Assembly: GCA_902787975.1 (NCBI GenBank)
Contig: CADAIP010000006.1
Location: 95,300 to 159,299 of the forward strand
Source: Oscillospiraceae bacterium
GTDB lineage: Bacteria; Bacillota; Clostridia; Saccharofermentanales; Saccharofermentanaceae
DNA: 64,000 nt
Direction: 5' to 3'
The notes beneath the pieces were generated by a model, which did not search any database, was not told the origin of the DNA, and saw only the letters and a program-made list of their open reading frames with translations. Each line of letters opens with the position of its first letter. Position 1 is the stretch's first letter. Shown here one piece after another: positions 44,121 through 53,165 of the stretch. Position numbers and translations under genes: made by a program.

Positions 44121-44732
44121 ATGAGCAAGAAAATTATCATCACAGTCCAGCACACAGAATCTGAACATCACCTCAATGGTCACGCCGGCGCATGGGGTAA
44201 CTGGAACTTAACTGAAAACGGAAGAAAACAAGCATATGAGACAGGCAAGTGGCTTCAGAAAGAAGGCTGCGGTGAAGGCTATATCATGTACTGTTCTGAT
44301 CTTGCACGCGCTGTGCAGACAGCAGAAGAGATAAACAAAACCCTTCATCTGACACCCATAATGTCTGAAGCGATAAGAGAGGTTAATGCAGGCGAAGGCA
44401 ACGGGAAACCATGGGGCTGGTACGATGAACATAAGATTCCAAGTAACGGTTACGATCCTGATTACAGACCTTTCCCTGATGCGGAATCTGACCGAGATCT
44501 CTGGAACAGGGTTAAGCCTTTTTATGAAGAAATCATCGCAAGTTCAGATGAGAAGATCCTTATCGTATCTCATGGATGCCTCTTGGGATTCTTGCAGGCT
44601 ATGCTCATGGGATTTGAGTTTGAAGATCTGAGGAAAGCAAGATTCAGCGGAAGATCAGGTTCTGTCTCTAAGTTCGAGATCAACGATGAGGGAAGAGTTA
44701 CAGCGGCATATATTAATCGCAGGGCTTATTGA
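44121..44732 (+). CDS. histidine phosphatase family protein with altered RHG motif
   Basis: A 203-residue protein of the phosphoglycerate-mutase-like superfamily. The first half holds ITVQHTESEHHLNGH, where the usual R-H-G/E is Q-H-T: the catalytic His is kept, but the phosphate-binding Arg is Gln. Then comes YCSDLARAVQTAEEINKTL (Arg kept), a Glu in REVNAGEGNGKPWG, and the second catalytic His in VSHGCLLGF. It may bind a non-phosphate or unusual substrate, or work slowly. AAGGAAAACAGGAA precedes the ATG. Last bases overlap or abut the next small gene. Confidence 0.8.
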   Translation: MSKKIIITVQHTESEHHLNGHAGAWGNWNLTENGRKQAYETGKWLQKEGCGEGYIMYCSDLARAVQTAEEINKTLHLTPIMSEAIREVNAGEGNGKPWGWYDEHKIPSNGYDPDYRPFPDAESDRDLWNRVKPFYEEIIASSDEKILIVSHGCLLGFLQAMLMGFEFEDLRKARFSGRSGSVSKFEINDEGRVTAAYINRRAY

Positions 44733-44740
44733 ATATAATC

Positions 44741-45190
44741 ATGTTACTTAGAAGAGAAATACAAAAGTGCAGTAAATGTGGTTTGGAGAATGGATTTATT
44801 ACATTCGCTTTTGAGTTCGGCGGTTATGGTTATCTTGCAGGAAGAAATGAATCCGGCACGAAATACTGCATTGTTGAACTGCTTGGAAATGATATTTACG
44901 ATGAATTCTGCAAGTTATATCAGAAGTGCGGTTACAGTGATATAAGAAGAATGCAGCGCATGTTCGCGATTGCATGCGATCCGGTAGACGGTAGCAGAGT
45001 TTTCTTCAGTGAGAAACAAAGAGTGTGCAGTGGTTGCGGCAGCGATGTTTTCGAAGGTGTTATCAAATCTGAACCTGCAGCTGACATTGAGTATTTCGAT
45101 GTGAGTTATGCAAAGTGGAACAGCTTGGATATTAATGAAAAGCGTTTGCTGATTAATGAAGCGTACAATGATTATATTGATGTGTTATGA
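44741..45190 (+). CDS. small zinc-ribbon-like protein, hypothetical
   Basis: The frame can start at a TTG at 44729 or an ATG at 44741; I use the ATG, though neither has a clear ribosome site. The 149-residue protein has two CxxC pairs (CSKC near residue 10 and CSGC near residue 95) that could bind a zinc ion, joined by a region rich in Tyr and Gly. Function unknown. It follows the phosphatase within a few bases and precedes the TIGR04076 gene by 18 bases, so the three are probably one transcript. Confidence 0.58.
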   Translation: MLLRREIQKCSKCGLENGFITFAFEFGGYGYLAGRNESGTKYCIVELLGNDIYDEFCKLYQKCGYSDIRRMQRMFAIACDPVDGSRVFFSEKQRVCSGCGSDVFEGVIKSEPAADIEYFDVSYAKWNSLDINEKRLLINEAYNDYIDVL

Positions 45191-45208
45191 ATTCCGGAGG
45201 ACTTATGT

Positions 45209-45574
45209 ATGAAAAAATGGTATGACGAAGAGTACGAATTTACAGTTGAAGTTACAAGCTTGCTTCACTCAGATACAACAGAGCATTATTGCCGTAACGG
45301 TGAAGAAGTAGGCGATAAATATACATGCACATACGGCTGCCCGGTAAATAAGGATGGCTATGGTATTTGCTCCAAGGCCATGATGATGCTCTATCCGCTT
45401 ATGGAAGCTGTACGAAGCGGCGGAGATCTCGAAAACCTTGGCGGCGACGGCAAGTATTCCAAGACCATTGTCTGTCCTGACGGCTGCGTTATGTTCAAGC
45501 TGACAGCAACTCCCCTCGGAAATGAGAACTTCCACAAGGGCGGGTTCTGGACTTACCCTGATGAGACCGTTTAA
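45209..45574 (+). CDS. TIGR04076-family small cysteine-rich protein
   Basis: A 121-residue protein with the look of TIGR04076: a start with EEYEFTVEVTS, a Cys-rich centre (YTCTYGCPVNKDGYGIC), then ICSKAMMMLYPLMEAVRSGGDLENLG and IVCPDGCVMFKLT. The seven cysteines suggest metal or cluster binding, but the family has no known biochemical role. GGAGG lies at a proper distance before the ATG. It is found often in anaerobes. Ends the small operon that starts at 43419. Confidence 0.78.
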   Translation: MKKWYDEEYEFTVEVTSLLHSDTTEHYCRNGEEVGDKYTCTYGCPVNKDGYGICSKAMMMLYPLMEAVRSGGDLENLGGDGKYSKTIVCPDGCVMFKLTATPLGNENFHKGGFWTYPDETV

Positions 45575-45650
45575 TTATTAAATAAATTAAAGGATTAGCT
45601 CTTCACATATATAAAATCGCTTTTATAATATATCTGGAGGGATAGATAAA

Positions 45651-47804
45651 ATGAGCAACAAGGGTAAGTATAAGATTCCAAAGTCCCATGCGTTGTGGCC
45701 TATCTTGTGGCGAACGATCATTTTCCTGGGCATTATCGTAATGATATTCGCTGTCTTGAATATTCTCGCAGAATACGTAAAGGACTTCCGTTCCGAATAT
45801 GACACTACTTATGTCCGTGAAATGGCGGATACCATAGATCAGGGTACTGAAGCTGAACGCCAGGAAGCATTAGCGGCTATAGCAAGTGATGGCCATAATT
45901 ATTGCATAATCGATCTTTATGGCGAAGTGGTTGAACACTCGGGCTCTATCTCGGTCAGCGGTTATAATGATAAGAAAGGTGAGTTTTTCTCAGGCGACCT
46001 GAAGGACATCCTGGATGAGGCAGGCGTAGCTGATGACGATGACATCCGTGAGATCACTTTGGATGCAAGGAGCAATAACACTTTCCTTCTTGATGACTAC
46101 AACACCAAGATAGATGCTTTTTCAGAAGTATATGATATGGCACGCAACAATCCGGGCATTCTTTTCGGTGCTGCCGGCAATGAGGTATTCTCGTTCCCAT
46201 ATTGGATTGCAGCACCGATGAGTGAGTCATCTCAGATCCTCATGGTCAAATCCATACTCACCGTTAAAGTAAAAGATTACACATATCTTGCAGCTGGCAT
46301 TATCATCGCAGTGATAATAGCTTTCTTCGTATTTATCCTCATGATAGTCAGCGTCATCATGAATCTTTCCTCGAACAGTAAACTCAGACGCTGGCTTTAC
46401 AGAGACGATATCATCAAAGGTCACAACTGGCTTTGGTATGCTGTGACAACGCAGGATATCCTCTGCAAGAGAAAGAACGCTCATAAGACTTATGCAGTCG
46501 TCGATCTTGTATTCGTCAGATACAGAAACTTCGTGCTCTGCCATTCCGTGAAAGAGGCAGAAGCACTCCTTCGTCAGGTGGTTCTTGTCATTTTCGGAAA
46601 ACTCAAGAAGGGTGAGCTCATCGCTCACAGCACGGCAGCCGCTCTCCCGCTCCTACTCGAAGTAAAGGATGAAGACGATGCAAGAGCAAGACTTCAGGAC
46701 ATAATCAGAACACTCGAAGCAATTCCCTGCGGACACAGGCTGACTTTCAAAGCAGGTGTGTATCTCGTAATACCTGCGCAGGAAAAGGTTGCCCTCAATC
46801 AGAAACATTATATTCCGGATATCGATCTCCTGTACAACAATGCATGTGCGGCCAGCCTCTCACTTTCAGAAGTTGCTGACTCCGGCATCGCATTTTTCGA
46901 CAGCAATCTCGTTGATGAAGAAAAGTGGATCGACACCGTTACGAACCGTCAGCAGGCTGCAGTCAATAACGAAGAATTCCTCGTTTACTATCAGCCGAAG
47001 TACGACCCGCGTACCAACGAACATGCGGGTACCGAAGCACTCATCAGATGGCAGACACCGGACATGGGTCTCGTGCCTCCTTACAAATTTATTCCGATAT
47101 TTGAAGATAACGGTTTTATCACTCAGATAGATGACTACATGCTGACACATGTTGCGCGCAATCAGGCCAGATGGCTCAAAGAAGGCCGCAAGTGCGTCCC
47201 GATTTCCTGCAACGTTTCCAGAGCTCATTTCGGTACGGAGAATCTTGCCGAATATATCTGCAACCTGGTTGACAGAGAAGGATGCCCCCGTTCACTCATT
47301 GAGATAGAGCTTACCGAGAGTGCTTTCTTCGATGACGAGAATGCCATGATAACAACGATCAACCGTCTTAAATACTACGGATTCCTTGTCTCCATGGATG
47401 ACTTCGGAACAGGCTACTCGTCTCTTAACTCCTTGAAGGATATGCCTCTCGACATCCTTAAGCTTGATGCCGGATTCTTCCGCGGCAGTGAAGATAATCC
47501 CCGCACCAGGATCGTTGTTTCCGAAGCTCTCGCTCTCGCGAAATCGCTTAACATGAAGACTGTTGCAGAAGGTGTCGAAGATAAATCCACAGTAGACTTC
47601 CTTGCCCAGGAAGGCTGCGATATGATCCAGGGTTACTACTTCGCAAAGCCGATGCCTCAAGCTGAATATGAGAATACGGTAATTCCTGTTCCCGGTCAGC
47701 AAGTGCAGGCTCCTGCAGAAGCGCCGGTTGCTCAGGCAGTTCCTGTTCCTTCAGTCGAACCGGCTCCTGCAGCCGAACCTGATCAGGGAGGAACGAAAGA
47801 GTAA
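45651..47804 (+). CDS. membrane EAL-domain cyclic-di-GMP phosphodiesterase
   Basis: A 717-residue protein with two membrane helices (about residues 18-40 and 213-240) flanking an extracellular sensor domain of about 165 residues. A cytosolic degenerate GGDEF-like domain follows (no GGDEF or GGEEF; reads HSTAAALPLLL), then an intact EAL domain (about 430-680): TEALIRW, IELTES, MDDFGTGYSSL, EGVED. The last 35 residues are an Ala/Pro/Glu-rich tail (PAEAPVAQAVPVPSVEPAPA). Likely hydrolyses c-di-GMP in response to an outside signal. GGAGG before the ATG. Monocistronic or leading the next genes. Confidence 0.9.
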   Translation: MSNKGKYKIPKSHALWPILWRTIIFLGIIVMIFAVLNILAEYVKDFRSEYDTTYVREMADTIDQGTEAERQEALAAIASDGHNYCIIDLYGEVVEHSGSISVSGYNDKKGEFFSGDLKDILDEAGVADDDDIREITLDARSNNTFLLDDYNTKIDAFSEVYDMARNNPGILFGAAGNEVFSFPYWIAAPMSESSQILMVKSILTVKVKDYTYLAAGIIIAVIIAFFVFILMIVSVIMNLSSNSKLRRWLYRDDIIKGHNWLWYAVTTQDILCKRKNAHKTYAVVDLVFVRYRNFVLCHSVKEAEALLRQVVLVIFGKLKKGELIAHSTAAALPLLLEVKDEDDARARLQDIIRTLEAIPCGHRLTFKAGVYLVIPAQEKVALNQKHYIPDIDLLYNNACAASLSLSEVADSGIAFFDSNLVDEEKWIDTVTNRQQAAVNNEEFLVYYQPKYDPRTNEHAGTEALIRWQTPDMGLVPPYKFIPIFEDNGFITQIDDYMLTHVARNQARWLKEGRKCVPISCNVSRAHFGTENLAEYICNLVDREGCPRSLIEIELTESAFFDDENAMITTINRLKYYGFLVSMDDFGTGYSSLNSLKDMPLDILKLDAGFFRGSEDNPRTRIVVSEALALAKSLNMKTVAEGVEDKSTVDFLAQEGCDMIQGYYFAKPMPQAEYENTVIPVPGQQVQAPAEAPVAQAVPVPSVEPAPAAEPDQGGTKE

Positions 47805-47823
47805 TCGTTCACAAGGACTGCAT

Positions 47824-48723
47824 ATGAAGATATTGGTTTTGGGCGGCACGAGATTTTTCGGGATCCATATGGTCAATGATCTTATCGAAAAGGGCCATGA
47901 TGTCACTATAGCTACAAGAGGCAATACACCTGACGATTTCGGTGATTCGGTTTCCCGGATACGTTTTGAGAGAACGGATGAGGATAGCATCAAAGCTGCG
48001 ATAGCATGCACGCATTACGATGTGATCATTGATAAGATCGCTTATTGTTCAAATGATATCCGCAAGCTCATGGATTCGGCCGACTGCGATAAGTATATTT
48101 ATATGTCGAGTACGGCAGTTTACGATCCCAAACACATCAATACCGTTGAAGAAGATTTTGACGGTACGGATGGTGAACTTATCTGGTGTGACAGAAAGGA
48201 CTTTCCTTACGATGTGATAAAGAGACAGGCCGAATATGCTCTGTGGCAAAAGTATCCTGAAAAGAATTGGATCGCCGTAAGATACCCGTTCGTAACCGGT
48301 AAAGACGATTACACAAGAAGGCTGTATTTCTACGTTGAACATGTCTTAAAACAGCTCCCGATGAAGATCGATAATGTTGATTCGCAAATGTCATTCATCA
48401 GGTCAGATGAAGCCGGCAAGTTCCTGTCTTTCCTGGTTGATAAGGATTTCAAAGGCGCTGTTAACGGAAGTTCAAAAGGCACGGTCTCCATAAGAGAAGT
48501 CCTTGATTATCTCGAAAAGGAAACAGGTATGAGCGCTGTTATCAATGACGATGGCGATCCGGCTCCTTATAACGGTGAATCCGAATACAGCATCAATACT
48601 GAAAAGGCTGAGTCACTCGGCTTCGCTTTTACTGATCTGAAAGACTGGCTCTATCCCTTGCTTGATTATTATATTGACGTGGCTCACGAAGGCATGCTGG
48701 GATTATATGACAGTCTGGATTGA
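47824..48723 (+). CDS. NAD-dependent epimerase/dehydratase family protein
   Basis: The ATG at 47824 gives the Rossmann start MKILVLGGTRFFGIHMVNDLIEKG with AAGGA before it; the longer frame overlaps the EAL gene and is rejected. The 299-residue protein is an extended short-chain dehydrogenase: nucleotide motif GGTRFFG (variant of GxxGxxG), YMSSTAVYDP in place of the Ser/Tyr region, and KRQAEYALWQKY with the catalytic YxxxK-like Lys shifted. It resembles isomerase/epimerase-type proteins of unknown sugar substrate. Starts 19 bases after the EAL stop. Confidence 0.85.
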   Translation: MKILVLGGTRFFGIHMVNDLIEKGHDVTIATRGNTPDDFGDSVSRIRFERTDEDSIKAAIACTHYDVIIDKIAYCSNDIRKLMDSADCDKYIYMSSTAVYDPKHINTVEEDFDGTDGELIWCDRKDFPYDVIKRQAEYALWQKYPEKNWIAVRYPFVTGKDDYTRRLYFYVEHVLKQLPMKIDNVDSQMSFIRSDEAGKFLSFLVDKDFKGAVNGSSKGTVSIREVLDYLEKETGMSAVINDDGDPAPYNGESEYSINTEKAESLGFAFTDLKDWLYPLLDYYIDVAHEGMLGLYDSLD

Positions 48724-48750
48724 CGGTTTGGAAAACTAAATGATTAACGG

Positions 48751-49341
48751 ATGAAGCTTATGGTTACAAATATCGGAACACAGACAATTGAAACTGAACG
48801 TTTGATACTCAGACGTTTTGAGTATTCGGATATAGATTCCATGATCCGCAATTGGATAGCTGATGAAAAGACGCAGTGGGATTACGGTGAACCATGCTAT
48901 TCAACTCCTGAAGCCGTACGTGAATTATTCGATACGAAGTATATCGCTTCTTATTCCAGAGATGATTATTACCGTTGGGCGGTCATCGAGAAAGCATCAG
49001 GAGAATGCATCGGACAGATCGCATATTTCTCTTTTGATACAGATAATCAGCACGGCGAGATAGAGTATGTTATCGGTCCTGGTTTCCAGGGAAAAGGATA
49101 TGCTACTGAGATTACGAAAGCAGTCATTGCATTTGGATTCGAAAAGCTGAACTTACACAGGATCGAGATAGATTGCAGGACAGAAAACGAAGCATCACGG
49201 AGAGTTATTGAAAAGTGCGGACTGACTTATGAAGGCGTATTCCGTGATTTCTTCTGGCGCAAGGATCACTTTGAAGGAAGAAGAGTATTCTCGATCTTAA
49301 AAGAGGAATGGAAAGGGTATGGCGAAAACAGGGAAGTATGA
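48751..49341 (+). CDS. RimJ/RimL-type GNAT acetyltransferase
   Basis: A 196-residue GNAT: IETERLILRRFEYSDIDSMI is the usual RimJ/RimL start, IEYVIGPGFQGKGYATEITKAVIAFGFEKL holds the CoA loop (QGKGYA), and RIEIDCRTENEASRRVIEKCGLTYEGVFRDFFWRKD is the standard C-terminal motif. Such proteins acetylate protein N-termini or small amines. The start could also be the ATG three codons later (48760). Its end overlaps the TIR gene start by 23 bases, which ties the two in translation. Confidence 0.88.
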   Translation: MKLMVTNIGTQTIETERLILRRFEYSDIDSMIRNWIADEKTQWDYGEPCYSTPEAVRELFDTKYIASYSRDDYYRWAVIEKASGECIGQIAYFSFDTDNQHGEIEYVIGPGFQGKGYATEITKAVIAFGFEKLNLHRIEIDCRTENEASRRVIEKCGLTYEGVFRDFFWRKDHFEGRRVFSILKEEWKGYGENREV

Positions 49342-51778
49342 TGCTTTTATAAGCTACAGGCATTGTGAGCCTGACAATGAGATAGCATCAAGGCTACAGA
49401 AGAAACTCGAAAGCTTCCGCTTTCCAAAAGATATAGCAGATAAGGTAGGCAGGACAAAGCTCTCCCGCATCTTCCGAGATGAGACCGAGTTTGCCGTATC
49501 TGATGATCTGACCAAGGCTATAGAAGAAGCGATCATAAATTCAGATTATCTTATTGCGGTCTGTTCTCCCGAGTATCTTAAATCCCCATGGTGCCGTAAG
49601 GAGATAGAGACGTTTTTGAGGTTCCATGACAGAAAGCACGTCCTGCTCGTTCTTGCAGATGGCGAGCCCATGGAGACATTCCCTCCCGAGATAATCTATG
49701 AAGATCTTTACAAGATCGGACCCGACGGAAGACCATTCTGGACAAAAGTACAAAGGGAGCCGCTTGCTGCTGATTGCAGAGGAGAGGACTCAAAAGAAAG
49801 AAATCCCAAGATAGATAAAGCCGTAATCCGAATTGCTGCAGCGATCTTAGGTGTAAGGTTCGACGACCTGCAGCAAAGACACAGACAGGAGCAGTATAAG
49901 CGCACAAGAAACCGAGTGCTTATTGCTTTCGGAGTCCTGGCAGCATTCCTTGCGGTCTGTATAGGGTTCCTGTTCAGGATTGCCGGACAGAACCGCGAGA
50001 TAATGAAACAGAACGAGATAATAAGTCTCAAATACGCAGATACACTTGCAGCAACATCGGATAATCTTCTCCGCGACGGTAAAAGGAAAGATGCCGTATA
50101 CGCTGCAAGACTTGCTCTTCCGGATGAAGAGACCGATAACTACAGTGAGCTTGCGACAAAAGCTCTTGTCAATGCACTTGGTATCTATGATCTTCCAAAC
50201 ACGTTTGGATGTGATAACGATGTTCTGCTTCCGTGTTCTGTGCTTGATGAAATGTTCATATCTCCAAACGGAGGATATGCCTCAGTTAAGGACCTTGAAT
50301 ATGTCAGATATGTTATAGACATGAATACCGGTGCAACTGTATTCAGTTTTGAAGAAGATGACTTTTCCTACTTCGCTTTTGACGGGGAAAAAGGTTTTGT
50401 TTTCAAAAGAGCGGACGATAATTATTTTTATTTCGATTTTGAATCAGGAACCGAGACAGATCTTGGAGTGAGCAAGGCATTTTTATATTCAAACATTAAC
50501 GGAGAAGGATATGCCACGAGGAACGGTGAGTCTTTCGTGCTGTATAAGGGCAGGGAGCAGGTATGGAATCTCAACTATTCTTCCGAGGGGCTCTCTGATG
50601 AATCCAGGCTTGAGATTGCGGTGAATTTTATTCCCGGATCTGACGAATGCTGGGTCTTTATTACTGATTATGATAACCGTGTAACCAATGCTTTTGTGAT
50701 TGATATGTTGAACGGCAGTTCCAGCAAGATTTTTATTGCCAATACCGTATGCTTTGATATTGCAACAGATGGAAAGAACATTGTCTGGAAGGAAATCGAG
50801 AATTTTGATGATGTTCAGCATATCGAGGAATATAATTATTCTCTCTGGATCATGGATATTAACAGCGGAACGGTAAAAAGCAGGTACGTCAATGACAGTT
50901 ATAGATTAGTTGTCCTGAATGATTATGTTGTCACTATAACCGACGGATCTGTATCAATACTGGATAAAGATCTTAATGATGCAGATCAATTTGAAGCAAG
51001 TGGTTATATCAGGACGTTTGTTTCCTCTGATGAACTTGTTTTACTGGATGGTTCCGGCATGATGTATAAGATCAGGGATGGCGAATATAACAGCTATGAT
51101 ACAGGCCTTAATAGTGACACTTTTACATGGATGCTGGAATACAGAGGCGGGAAACTCTATGCTGCCATAACAGGTGATAACCACATCTATACATACACAT
51201 TCAGACAATCTGATTACATGGTGGTTACCTCAGGCGATTATGAAGATCTGATGTCAGATTACTATGATATTATTCAGATTCATGAAGATCCCGATGTTTC
51301 AGATTTTGTTGATCTTGTAATGCAGAATGAGACTGAATTTCAGGAGAACAGGATAATCAGAGTTGTTATGTGCCATAATGCCGAACTCGGACTAATCCAG
51401 TTATATGACGGTGCAGTATTCATTTACGATTCTTCCACGGGCGAAAAGATCAAGACGATTTATTCATTAGAAAGCTTCGTGAACGTGTTCTATTATGACG
51501 AACAGAGCGGATACTACTATCTCAGTTCAAACAACGTGGATGTATATGACAGTAATTTCAAGAATATCTACAGTATCCGCAATTGTATTCTGTCAGGCAT
51601 CGGAAAACAGAGCGGTGCCATAGTCGTATTGGATCTTACATTCAGTGATCCGAATAATTACACAGGTCACTACACCGTTTATCCCGTAACTTACGATCAG
51701 CTTATCTCCCTGACCGATGATTACCTGTCAGGATATGAACCTGATGAACGTGTAAAGGAGAAATACAGCTTAGGCTGA
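49319..51778 (+). CDS. TIR domain-transmembrane-propeller protein
   Basis: An 819-residue protein. Residues 5-150 are a TIR domain (YDAFISYRH, DYLIAVCSPEYLKSPWCRKEIETF, with the Glu of WCRKE, residue 95, where NADase TIRs have their catalytic Glu). A single membrane helix follows at 199-219, then a helical linker LLRDGKRKDAVYAARLALP, typical of the junction before WD40-like propellers in STAND-type proteins. About 520 residues with repeated beta-strand segments follow, likely a propeller on the outside. This puts the TIR domain inside and a sensor outside, unlike soluble defence TIR proteins. It may degrade NAD or signal in response to an outside ligand. Confidence 0.86.
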   Translation: MAKTGKYDAFISYRHCEPDNEIASRLQKKLESFRFPKDIADKVGRTKLSRIFRDETEFAVSDDLTKAIEEAIINSDYLIAVCSPEYLKSPWCRKEIETFLRFHDRKHVLLVLADGEPMETFPPEIIYEDLYKIGPDGRPFWTKVQREPLAADCRGEDSKERNPKIDKAVIRIAAAILGVRFDDLQQRHRQEQYKRTRNRVLIAFGVLAAFLAVCIGFLFRIAGQNREIMKQNEIISLKYADTLAATSDNLLRDGKRKDAVYAARLALPDEETDNYSELATKALVNALGIYDLPNTFGCDNDVLLPCSVLDEMFISPNGGYASVKDLEYVRYVIDMNTGATVFSFEEDDFSYFAFDGEKGFVFKRADDNYFYFDFESGTETDLGVSKAFLYSNINGEGYATRNGESFVLYKGREQVWNLNYSSEGLSDESRLEIAVNFIPGSDECWVFITDYDNRVTNAFVIDMLNGSSSKIFIANTVCFDIATDGKNIVWKEIENFDDVQHIEEYNYSLWIMDINSGTVKSRYVNDSYRLVVLNDYVVTITDGSVSILDKDLNDADQFEASGYIRTFVSSDELVLLDGSGMMYKIRDGEYNSYDTGLNSDTFTWMLEYRGGKLYAAITGDNHIYTYTFRQSDYMVVTSGDYEDLMSDYYDIIQIHEDPDVSDFVDLVMQNETEFQENRIIRVVMCHNAELGLIQLYDGAVFIYDSSTGEKIKTIYSLESFVNVFYYDEQSGYYYLSSNNVDVYDSNFKNIYSIRNCILSGIGKQSGAIVVLDLTFSDPNNYTGHYTVYPVTYDQLISLTDDYLSGYEPDERVKEKYSLG

Positions 51779-51791
51779 AAGGATCGATCAT

Positions 51792-53153
51792 GTGGTAATA
51801 TGGTTATTCATTAAACCATATGATCACCATGTTATGAAAAGACCGGAATTTGACAGCATAAAGACATACGCTGAATTTAAGAAATACAAGTGGACCTGGA
51901 ATGATCTTGTCAGCATCTGCAAGGAGCATGGGCTTAAGTATCAGGCTACTGAAGAAAAACTCCTTAAGGTGATAGAAGCCTACTTTAACGGAGTTAAGAT
52001 ACCACCGAAACGCAACTGGTATTCCAATGTGGTTCTTAACTGTTATGTTAATGATAACGGCATGACGCTGATCTTCGACTTTGTTGCTCTGCTGGTATCG
52101 GCAGTGTTGCTTGCGACCGGCATCATCAACATGATAATGGGAAAAGATGAACTGACTTATGTACTGCCTTTGGTATTCGGGGCTCCTGTTTTCGTGCTTG
52201 CATTAGTGTGGTCTTATTGCGGCAGAGACATAGACGTGATCAAAAGTTATTTCCCGGCGTGCGGAGATAAGAGATTTACCAGAGCGCAGGTGGATGAACA
52301 GGCAAATTCAAAAGAAGCCAAACTTTTGGATTACGGAGACATTATTCTTGCACCGGATATGCTGATCGGAGTATCTGCAGGAGTAACCGCAGTTGCATAT
52401 GAAGATATACAATCGTTGCAGGTAAAGCAGACATGGCATACCGAACGCATCGGACCGAGGTACAGCACCCGCTACCGCGAATATTACACATATAAGATCA
52501 TCGTCAGGACAAACAAGGGAAAGAGTGTCGCCATATCACGAAGCGAGACAGATGCATGCTACGCCGTAAAAGCGGTACACGAACACTGCTTGACACATAA
52601 TCCGGATGTTAAGCTTCTTGGTATGAAAAAGAGCTCCTTGGCACCGGACAAATCTTCGAAGCAGGTAGTATCAGGGAAAGGTGTAAGAAGCTCAGTGAAT
52701 AAAGCTGTCAGCGATCAGTTCCTTACAAGTGTAACGGTGCCGAAAGATATGAAAAAGAAACTCATATGGCATCATCTCAAAACGGCACTCATCATAATCC
52801 CGGTAGCATTAGTTGTGGGCGCAGGCGCTGCTTTTCTTTTGAATCTGTTTTTGGGACGTGTGCATAATACCAGAATCTTTTCACCTCTGATACCAGCTTT
52901 ATTCTTTCCTGTATATGCAGTTTATAATCTCATATCAACTTTGATCACGATCGTGAAAGATGATGTTGAATTCTATTCAGGCGAGATCGCCGGCATATAC
53001 GATTCGGATTATGTAGTTAAAGGCGTGAATGGTTACCGGTTTGGCTACCTTAAAAGTTTAAAGCCTGATACAGAGCCCAAAGAGGGTGACAAGGTTATCA
53101 TTGCGAGATTCAAGGAGGATTTCAGCCTGATGAAATCAATACTGCAAAGCTGA
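51792..53153 (+). CDS. membrane protein with four helices and SAP-like N-terminus, hypothetical
   Basis: The 453-residue frame starts at a GTG 8 bases after AAAGGA; an ATG at 51834 (MKRPEFDSIKTYAEFKK) is an alternative. The first 60 residues of that shorter form (WTWNDLVSICKEHGLKYQATEEKLLKVIEAYF) look like a SAP-type helical domain. Two membrane helices follow (about 100-150), a beta-rich cytosolic domain of about 150 residues (DMLIGVSAGVTAVAYEDIQSLQVKQTW), two more helices (about 335-385) and a C-terminal beta domain (GEIAGIYDSDYVVKGVN). It sits 13 bases after the TIR gene in the same direction. Unknown function; may partner the TIR protein. Confidence 0.7.
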   Translation: MVIWLFIKPYDHHVMKRPEFDSIKTYAEFKKYKWTWNDLVSICKEHGLKYQATEEKLLKVIEAYFNGVKIPPKRNWYSNVVLNCYVNDNGMTLIFDFVALLVSAVLLATGIINMIMGKDELTYVLPLVFGAPVFVLALVWSYCGRDIDVIKSYFPACGDKRFTRAQVDEQANSKEAKLLDYGDIILAPDMLIGVSAGVTAVAYEDIQSLQVKQTWHTERIGPRYSTRYREYYTYKIIVRTNKGKSVAISRSETDACYAVKAVHEHCLTHNPDVKLLGMKKSSLAPDKSSKQVVSGKGVRSSVNKAVSDQFLTSVTVPKDMKKKLIWHHLKTALIIIPVALVVGAGAAFLLNLFLGRVHNTRIFSPLIPALFFPVYAVYNLISTLITIVKDDVEFYSGEIAGIYDSDYVVKGVNGYRFGYLKSLKPDTEPKEGDKVIIARFKEDFSLMKSILQS

Positions 53154-53165
53154 TTTGGAGGGTGA

